Assembly: GCA_021234535.1 (NCBI GenBank)
Contig: SFZH01000008.1
Location: 186,001-250,000, forward strand
Direction of reading: 5' to 3'
Source: Stichopus chloronotus
Taxonomy: Eukaryota; Echinodermata; Holothuroidea; Aspidochirotida; Stichopodidae
DNA length: 64,000 nucleotides
The notes beneath the pieces are model-generated. The model was not told the origin of the DNA, did no database searches, and worked only from the letters and a program-made list of their open reading frames with translations. Below are positions 56,405 through 64,000 of the stretch, piece by piece. Position 1 is the stretch's first letter; each line of letters opens with the position of its first letter. Position numbers and translations under genes: made by a program.

Positions 56405-58741
56405 GATTCCTTGCCGAAGGCAGAGGAATCTATGCGATGGTGATGTCCTGTGTGTGTGTGTATGTATGTACATGTGTGTGTGTGACGCCTGCTTGTAAAC
56501 ACAATATCTAAAGAAGCGTAACTCTGAGTGATCTCATACTTGGCATGTAGATTGCCCATATTGAGTAGATGATCCCTATTGTTTTTGGTGGAGGTCAAAG
56601 GTCATTTGTGGTCACTAGAGGTCAAAAGGTAAATACCTTGAAAATTGCTTGTAAACATGATATCTCCAGAATCGTAACTCTGAGTGATCTCATACTTGGC
56701 ATGAAGGTTGCCCTTATTGAGTAGATGATTCCTATTGTTTTTGGTGGAGGTCAAAGGTCATTTGGGGTCAACAGGGGTCAAATTGTGAAAACCTTGTAAA
56801 CACGATATCTCAAGAAAGAAAGCTTGTAGAAATCTCATGTTTAGTATGTAGTTGCACCATGTTGAGTAAAGGAACCCTATCGTTTTCAGTGGAGATTAAA
56901 GGTCATTTGGGGTCAACAGGGGTCAAATTGTGAAAACCATGTAAACACGATATCTCAAGAAGAGAAGCTTGAGCAGATGTCATATGAAGTGAGTAGGTGT
57001 ATCTTATTGAGTACAAGGGTCACCAGAGGTCAAAAGGTAAATACCTTGAAAATTGCTTGTAAACACGATATCCCCAGAACGGTAAATGTGAGAGATCTCA
57101 TAGTTAGCGTGTGGATTGCCCATATCGAGTAGATGATCCATATTTTTTTTGGCAGAGGTGAAAGGTCATTTGGGGTCATGGGAGGTCAAAATGTGAAAAA
57201 CTTGAATCTACAATATTTAAAGAACGGTCCTTCTAGTGAATTTTATACTTGTAATGTAGAATCCTCTTGTTGATTTGAGAACTTCTTTTAGGACATACCA
57301 ACGTAGTCTCTTCAATAACCATAAAGAAAAGATGAAGCCAACATTAAATTTGGTATCAAAGATTATTATTTGGCAAACCTGCCACTGTCCTCATAAGGAC
57401 ATGTGAGCATTCATGAATTGTAAATTGGAATTGATTAAATATACCACGGGTTATTAGCTTTATAAAAAGAACTAAATTACTGATCATTTGGATCAAATAC
57501 CCTTGAGCGTGCATGAACTGTGATTGCTTAATTGAATGAATCAAATTGTAACTGACCCCCCTCTGTTCAAATTGGTCACTGTTATCTGACATAATTTATC
57601 ACAGTTGACTGCCAGTAGAAACCACAATGTCCAGAATAAATCATACAGTCTGTTGAGCCAGGTGCTCAATGGACTTAACCATTTACTGTATAAACAGTGT
57701 CTCTGTTTAGCCCTTAAAGGGAAAGAGGGCGTTTGTTTTACAGAAAACAACCATATTTTTAAAACCATTATTTGTGGACATAGAATGATAGATTATTCAA
57801 AATAACGAATTACAGTAGCCTTATTTTCAAGGAATAAGATTCTCACAGATCAGAAATTTAGCTATTTGTTGCTCAACAATAATTTGTTCACCCAAACTTT
57901 TTAAAATTCAAATGATGCATCCGTTACTCATCACATGCATAATGTTTTGAGGAGATGAAGCTTTGACAGATATATATTGATGAGATTGAATGGTTTAACA
58001 ATGGTTAAGGCGAATTTCTTTGTATGCCATGTTGGTGTATTCTAAACGCCCTATTTCACTTTACAGTAGTTCAGCTAAGCTTTAAACAAATGACTACTGT
58101 GTATCAAACCAGGGAAACTTGTACTGTGTGTTGTGTCTTTAAGTAGACTAAAGGCAAAATTGCAAGTCATGCTAGATTCTTGTGTAATAGGAATATCAGT
58201 GTTTGCTAATTTTCAAGGACCTCATAGCCATTGGGAAGGGCATCATGCCAAAAAATCAAATATGAAAGAGCTGCCACCAATAGCTGTAACTCGACAAAAT
58301 AAAGTGCTATAATTTTGATTAAATAAACATGTTTACCTTTTTATCAAGTTATTAGACACGACAAAATATAATTTGTTCCCCTGCAGCATCATATCCGTTT
58401 GGGAGTTTTCTCATGTTTGTGTAGGTCAAAGGTTATTTGGGGTGACAAAAGGTCAAAACCTTGTATGCATGATATTTTAAGGGTGATAAATAAGAGGGAT
58501 CTTATACTTAGTTTGTGAATTGTTCATATTTAGCATGTTGATGGCCATATAGGGTAGGTGATCCCTATTGTTTTAAGTGGAGGTGAAAGGTCATTTTAGG
58601 TCACGAGATTTCAAAAGGTTTTGACCTTACTAAGATGGTATCTCAAGTAGGATAACTGTGTGGGATCTCATGCTTGTCATGTGGGCGATTCATGTTTGTT
58701 ACAATATATATCATGAGGCAAGGAATCACTAAGCTTTCTAG
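56405..58741 (+). mobile_element. Hairpin-ended tandem-repeat element (family A), copy A7
   Basis: It starts GATTCCTTGCCGAAGGCAGA, with a GT tract and five or so units holding AGGTCAAAGGTCA at 56592 and 56748. From 57240 it has the same filler as copy A3 (ACCACGGGTTATTAG, GATCATTTGGATCAAATACC), now cut by the MITE at 57714-58063. It ends AAGGAATCACTAAGCTTTCTAG, a shortened 3' hairpin. It lies inside copy 2 of the large inverted-repeat element; the ~450 bp before it (55950-56404) is also absent from copy 1 and is unidentified. Confidence 0.78.
57714..58063. mobile_element. MITE with AGGGAAA-GGGCGTTT ends, copy 2 (inverted)
   Basis: Ends TTAAAGGGAAAGAGGGCG and CGCCCTATTTCACTTTA; about 350 bp. 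Reverse complement matches the MITE at 26774-27127 along its length (CATGTTGGTGTATTCTAAAC against its inverse). Copy A3 has the uninterrupted neighbourhood (CTCTGTTTAGCCCTCTGAGA at 34050), confirming insertion. Confidence 0.82.
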
Positions 58742-60757
58742 TTAGAGAGTAAGATAGAGACAGTATGGTTCTACTCCATACCAGTGTTCGCATTAAGGTA
58801 CAGAAATGCGTGACTGCTGTCGCTGTTCTCAAAATATCTCCCAAAATAATATGCAAGGGGGAATCCCTCTATTTTTTTAATGAAACAATTAAATATTATA
58901 AAATTCCCTTCTTCATCCTGCAAATTCCCAAAAAAATTATGGAAAGGGGCATCTTCCCCACACTTAAATTCTTGGTGCTAACACTGCTCCATATCACTCT
59001 GAAAGATAATAAAAGGCTGAACAACACACAAGATATGTGTTTGAAATATAAACCCATCGACTAGAAGGATCAAAATTAGTTTGATGGCTTTGACAATTGA
59101 TCAAACTGGGTTGATGGCTGAATGGCAGTCATATTTAAACCAAAATGCAATGTAAAGGATAATTTTGGAGCCTGTTACCAACAATCTGATCCTTCTAGTT
59201 TCGGCATTATTTAGTAGTTATGCATGGTGTAGCAGCTCATGACCTCGCCTGCCATGTTAGAATAAACATAGCAGCCATTATTGGCTCATCAGGATGGGTT
59301 CGCCATGGCTCATTGCACGAACAGTGAATTTGAACAAAGCAACACAATGGATTAGAATGAGATGTTAGAGATAACAAGTAGGCCCATGAAAATGAATTGC
59401 AAACTGGAATGTCCCTTGTTTCCTTCCAAGTGAAACTTTACACCTTCCAAGAGTAGTAGACTATATATACAACATTTCACCATAGCACACATCATGCACT
59501 AGGCCATAAATAGCTGATACAGTTGTTCAGTTTTAACTATTACTGTGTCTACAGCCTAGGCTACTTTTTATACAGTGGCTGGGTTAAACTACGAAGCTGG
59601 CCTAACTCACGGGCATTTTCATATCTAATGATTACGAACGTTCATGTTATTTGGTGCATACATAACCGGCTAGACTTACAGCCGTACGCACTAATTATCG
59701 TTAAAACTGCCTAGGCCTAGCCTATGGCCTAGCCTGATTACTACTTGATTCTAAATAATGTTACTGCAGCAATCACTAAACCATCTCGGAGTTTTACGAT
59801 GGGCTTTCCACACTGCCTGAAATTAAATTGATTCTGTAGAAAATACAGTACGAAAACCTTACTACTTCTGCTACTATACTGTACGGAAAATCTGCACAAT
59901 TCCCATGTGGTGAACTGAGCGAGTGATGTATAGCAGGCTTGCTGCTGCATATGCTGGCTCTATACACTGGACACGCAGTATAGTACACCGCACAATAACG
60001 CTGCTATCGCAAGTAACGTTAACAAAGTTTCTATGTACTGTTTTCTGTATATGTCAAAAAGCCGATGCAGTTGTTGACCATTTTTTCTTCTAACACAAGT
60101 AACGATGGAATCGTTACTTGAAGTGAAGATTGCAGGTGCGGAGAGGCCTAACGCTGGTAACGATACTCGTTGGTAACGAAAGTATTGATAATTGCGTTAC
60201 CATAGGTTCAATGGTAACGAAGCTATCGTTAGCAAGCAGAATTTTCTAACGCTTAACGCTACTAACGTCCGTTTTATTCTGAGCTGTACTGTATGTAGGT
60301 TTTCCATATTGAGAAGGTGTGCCCTATTGTTTTTGGTGGAGGTCAAAGGTCATCTGGAGGAACTGGGGGCAAAAGTCTGTTTTGCTTCGGTACACTGTAT
60401 CTCAATAGGGGAAAGTCAGATAAAAGTCAAACTTGGTGTGTAGGTTTGCCATATTGAGAAGGTGTGCCCTATCGTTTTTGGTGGAGGTCAAAGGTCATCT
60501 GGGAGAACTGGGGGCAAAAGTCTGAAAACCTTGTTATGCTATAGATGCTCATATATTCCATCAGTCCCCCTCCAGTGCATCATGGAAGCACTGCTTGAGT
60601 CTGCAGTTTCTTGATCAAATGAAAAAGCTGCAGTGCTGTTTGCAGTACTGTAGGTTTTGACAAGTTTTGGCTGGATCAGTTTACCTCTTCGTGCCTGAGT
60701 GTTAATGTGTTCATTCATGTAAATGTCTTTTCAATTAGTGAGGTTGGCAGGTACCAA

Positions 60758-61884
60758 TAGCCGTGTTCCCATTTGAGTGAGCGCAGTGGATCAAGATCTA
60801 CCGCGCTAGATCAAACTCTAATGGGAACGCGGATCAACAACGCTCACTCAAGATCAAGATCCACCGATTTTGATGCACCCATCGGGGTAGATCAGATCGA
60901 CCGCTCTGGATCAAAGTTCGTAATGGGAACACATCGGTAGATCAAGTGACCCTGGATCTCCGGTTTATTCCTTCCCGGCATGCATTTGCTTTCCGGTGGC
61001 AAACGTGGGTAATTAGTTCTAACTTAAGCCTCGCTGGGCACGTCGCTAGTAGGGCAAGTGTATACACCATAGTGCAGTAGTGTAGTGTACATGTACAGCG
61101 CACATTTTCTGCCTGTATTTCGCTACTGATTGACCGAGAAGGGGCTAAGTTACTGCAATTCTGGTAATGGTACTAATTTAGAATCGGTAGCAATTGGACA
61201 AGGTATCAGGTATAATTAAAAGAACTAGCGAGCACGTTCATATGGTACAGATTTTAAAGTTGCGCCCTGATAATTTATAAGAAATTTGGTCTGTTCGTTG
61301 ACTTATTTTTGGTATGTTGCTTTTTTAAACAATTTCTTCTTACATCTGCTCTGTTATCGATAAATTGAACCCCTGATATAAAGTGTATATAAACTGCCGA
61401 ATGGCATTTTAGTGCAACAAGAGCAACATTCGTCAAGTGGTCAACTGCCTTCGATGTAATAAACTCTTAACTGAGATAGAAGCACTAGCAAACTTGCCAA
61501 ACCAGCAATGTTTACCTCCATATTAAAAAACAAATGACGTTCTTGACATGTGTTAATACCTCACGCTCCTCAGTACGTAGTGGAAGTGGGAACAAAGTTA
61601 GTGCAAAGCTGCAAAATTATGATATGACCAATACTATGCTGCTGTTGTAGTGTGCATGCAGTTAGCAACACGCGCACATGTACATTTTTGTGATACAGTG
61701 CTAGTGTGCGATATCCGACTTGTAAACGTTGGTGACCTTTTCGTGCTTACGCAATGTGTTCATATAACATGTTGATCTACCGCGCTCACTCAAATGGGAA
61801 CGCGGTTCTGGATCAAGTTATTCGACACCACTCGATGCAATAAAACCATGATCCACCGCGCTCACTCAAATGGGAACACGGCTA
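60758..61884. mobile_element. 1.1 kb inverted-repeat element (TAGCCGTGTTCCCATTTGAG ends)
   Basis: Ends TAGCCGTGTTCCCATTTGAG and the inverse CTCAAATGGGAACACGGCTA, with homology running on (TGAGCGC, GGATCA). Inner copies of AATGGGAAC, GATCTACCGCGCTCACTC and GGATCAA repeat near both ends as subterminal motifs. Compared with B1 at 49620-49640 (AGGTTACAATGAAAG), the insertion is between AGGTACCAA and ATGAAAG; the duplication is 1-2 bases and ambiguous. No protein gene. Confidence 0.82.
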
Positions 61885-62521
61885 ATGAAAGAAAATAAGT
61901 CATTTGGTGTTCTTATCAGTTTAAACTAGACCCCAGAGTTCCCTCCAGGGTATGCTATCAGTTTGGTGGACTTTCAAGGGGCATAGATGAGATAAGCCTT
62001 ATTGCAATTTGCAGAGCCCCTACCTTAAATGAGAGATTCACAGCTGTTTGTGTTTTGTAAAATGAATGGGATATTGCTGTATATTGCAGAAATCAACATC
62101 CACAATTCATTGCATGAATTGAAATGGCCTTTTTTGATATTTATGAACTCAGGCATATCGTTTTACAGTATGTATATTTCAAGCACAAGGAACCATAGTG
62201 CTCATATATGCTGTTGTGAAATCATGCAAAACACTTCTTCTCTTACAGATTGTATGTAACACTGTTGATGGTTGGTCACATTAGTGCTATGGAAGTGGTT
62301 CCATGTTTATCATGTTTGGGGTCCAGTGTCTGAAATGGGCCATTTTATAAAAGCATGAAATATGTGTCTGTCTCTATAGATTTTATGTTACAGTGAGGGT
62401 TCATGGTCAGAAATGGGCCATATGGGCTATTGTACAAAATAATGCCATATGCTCCCTTTTACTTCAGAATTTACATTATACACTCCATATGTGCAAGGAA
62501 CCACAGTGTCCTTGGGCTCTT

Positions 62522-62775
62522 CTTTGTGTAGGGGATTTACAAGGGTAATGCGTTGATAACGCAGGAAAAACCACAATTCATTCATGCCTTTACGCAGTTA
62601 AAAGGTGACAGATAACATTTGAAAGTCTAACATTGAGGTAAAAAAAATTGAAATGCTTTGAGTCAAGTAGTGCAGGAAATCTGTGTAAACAATCAGTAGA
62701 ATTTTGCTCTGATTTAACAGACAGCTGTTCATTTAAATGTTTAAACGCATAAATGTGACTGTACGGTAGTAATGA
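62522..62775 (+). other. Intron sequence, nothing recognised
   Basis: AT-rich spacer between the end of B2 and the minisatellite. Confidence 0.45.
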
Positions 62776-62936
62776 TTATTCATCCTTTCATCCAAGTAAT
62801 CAGTGATGTTGATTCATTCTAGTAACCTTTGATGATGGTTCACCCTCATAACCAGTGGTAATGATTCACCTTAGTAACTAGCGATAATGATACCTTGTGG
62901 TAACCAGCAATGACGATTCATCCTAGTAATGCTCCA
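62776..62936. repeat. ~30 bp minisatellite (GATTCATCCTAGTAACCAGT)
   Basis: Five or so variants of GATTCA(C/T)C(C/T)TAGTAACCAG(T/C)(A/G)ATGAT in a row. Confidence 0.7.
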
Positions 62937-63640
62937 GTCACACTATAGCAAATCGCGTACTGCGACTGCTTGCAACTGGGTCATTTTGAAAGTGTTTGCT
63001 ACATCTCCGCACGGACTGCGTCGAGTTGCATTGAGTTTGCAAGTTTCTTCATGTGCTCTGGTGCACACCGGAGCACATGAAGCAACTGCTTACAACAAGA
63101 AATACCTTGCAACTGGTTGCAGTCTATTCGCCGATGTGCTGCAAACAATGCTGTGATCTACTGTGCTTATCACGGAACATTCCCAACACGACCTGCGTCT
63201 AAACTAGCAACTATACAACAGACTTCAACAATCTCATACTGTACGGCGCCATGCTGCGTCATACGCTGCTGTACTGCGAACTTTCGCCCACAAGCACAGT
63301 ACAGAGAACATCTTTTACCTCCCTAAAAACTGGTCCAAACGCCGCTTGCGTGTGAATGTGATGCAAACGTACTGCGAACATGAGCAACACGACACAGCAG
63401 CTACAGTACTGCAAACTAGTGGTCGCCCGATCCCCCCAACGTATTCTCTACCACGCCTGATTGAAACCATCTGCAAACAATTAAGTCTCAACACGTTTGC
63501 AGCACGATGCAGCACTGTGACTGCACACACAGATTTCAACTATTCATACAACAGCCACCACACGTCACGTTTTTACACACTTATGGATATGTCTGACTGC
63601 AAACATGCGCCGATAGTAGCCTAGAAACCTTTGTTCTCTC
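62937..63640. repeat. Foldback-like segment with 36 bp near-perfect palindrome
   Basis: At 63047-63082, CTTCATGTGCTCTGGTG faces CACCGGAGCACATGAAG around a two-base loop with one mismatch. GCAACTGG/TTGCAAG words occur on both sides. The segment is CTGCAAAC/TACTGCG-rich and less AT-rich than its surroundings. It may be a foldback transposon; I could not define its ends. Confidence 0.5.
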
Positions 63641-63820
63641 TGCTAGGGCACTTTCTGACAGAATTCACCATTGGCAGATTATATATTGTACAATCAATCT
63701 GTTAATGAGGTATCCATGCTTACACCATTGTGGCATCTGATACAGTGTAAGGTATTGTCACCCTGTCATCTGGTGCAGTGTAACATATTGTCACCATGTT
63801 ATCTTTTTTCTTTGTTTCAG

Positions 63821-63865
63821 ATTAATGAGCTCCAGTCCAAGGAGAGACAAGATGTACTAAATTCT
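63821..63865 (+). CDS. ACAP: ACAP-family ArfGAP, BAR-domain exon 6 of the window
   Basis: The exon reads INELQSKERQDVLNS, 15 codons, phase 0 both sides, after acceptor TTTCTTTGTTTCAG and before donor GTGAGT at 63866. ACAP proteins have I-N-x-L-Q-x-(K)-x-x-x-x-(I/V)-L-x-S directly after the Y-x-L-Q that ends the preceding exon, so the match is close and in register. It is 18 kb from exon 5, across the whole nested transposon stack. The remaining BAR helix, PH, ArfGAP and ankyrin exons must lie beyond 64000. Confidence 0.88.
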
Positions 63866-64000
63866 GTGAGTACAGTGTCAAAAATTGAGTTTCTTTTATA
63901 TATGTATTCAGGAAATAGGTACTGTATTCCTACGTAGCCACAGACTGAGATTATTATTCTATCCAAGTTGTAATATTGGCCCTTCCAGGGTTTGTTTACT

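Larger units (their letters stand above)
52790..60291. mobile_element. Large TA-flanked inverted-repeat element, copy 2 (with insertions)
   Basis: Its left end CAGTACAGCTCAGAATAAAA and right end (inverse, TTTTATTCTGAGCTGTACTG) are bordered by TA at 52788-52789 and 60292-60293. The uninterrupted tandem unit of B1 shows the empty site CTTGGTATGTAGG with a single TA, so the duplication is directly visible. It shares long blocks with copy 1 (4964-8861) and the CGTTA-rich subterminal zones. Insertions: 52947-54915 and about 55950-58745. No transposase frame. Confidence 0.88.
52511..62521 (+). mobile_element. Family B copy B2, split by nested insertions
   Basis: It starts GTTCCTTGCGTCAGCAAAGG and has the first units to 52789; it resumes at 60292 exactly where the unit TTGGTA-TGTAGG was cut, and is cut again by an inverted-repeat element (60758-61884). 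It ends GCAAGGAACCACAGTGTCCT and GGGCTCTT at 62521. Without inserts it is about 1.39 kb, the same as B1. It therefore records the oldest insertion of this stack. Confidence 0.82.

Noticed and set aside
1..64000. tRNA, rRNA or other structured RNA genes
   Set aside because: I looked for cloverleaf and box motifs by eye and saw none that I could support.

Overview
This is a window of animal nuclear DNA, AT-rich and very dense in repeats. It looks like a marine invertebrate deuterostome. An echinoderm such as a sea cucumber or sea urchin is my best guess, from the style of the repeats (hairpin ends, GT microsatellite, AGGTCA-rich tandem units). No sequence fixes the species. There is no sign of bacterial, organellar or CRISPR DNA.

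The only host gene I can support is on the + strand and spans almost the whole window. Six small exons (4479-4537, 29120-29180, 32293-32346, 43197-43255, 45635-45818, 63821-63865) have good splice signals and compatible phases. Together they encode about 154 residues of the BAR domain of an ACAP-family ArfGAP (centaurin-beta; ArfGAP with coiled coil, ankyrin repeats and PH domain). The start of the gene and its PH, ArfGAP and ankyrin parts lie outside. Introns of about 24.6, 3.1, 10.9, 2.4 and 18.0 kb separate these exons.

Nearly everything else is transposable elements. Region by region: 1-3945, a decayed DIRS-type tyrosine-recombinase retrotransposon; 4964-8861, a 3.9 kb TA-flanked inverted-repeat element; 11933-13635, a pogo/Tigger-like DNA transposon with a HTH-plus-PHD remnant protein; 14795-16010 (-), a hAT-like transposase relic; 16262-21896 (-), a Ty3/gypsy retrotransposon cut in its protease-RT region by another element; 22541-23618, a second copy of that inserted element's cargo; 26774-27127, a TTAA/TA MITE; 32628-34169, a hairpin-ended tandem-repeat element; 34.7-40.5 kb, a second DIRS with a long gag frame; 41573-42285, a MITE-related fragment; 44061-45483, another tandem-repeat element; 45912-47975, a third, GC-rich, rearranged DIRS; 48872-52413, three hairpin-ended elements head to tail; 52511-62521, a fourth that contains four further layers of nested insertions.

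The most interesting feature is the hairpin-ended, non-autonomous element family. It has a 5' hairpin (GATTCCTTGCCGAAGGCA), a GT microsatellite, roughly 110-150 bp tandem units and a 3' hairpin (AAAGCCTTTTGGCTTT) ending CTGG/CTAG before T. This architecture recalls Helentron-associated elements (DINE-1/HINE), bivalve pearl and sea-urchin Tsp elements. One copy has captured the 5' part of a BEL/Pao retrotransposon. The tandem units are packed with AGGTCA nuclear-receptor half-sites in DR1 and DR4 spacing, so the family could scatter receptor sites through the introns of this gene.
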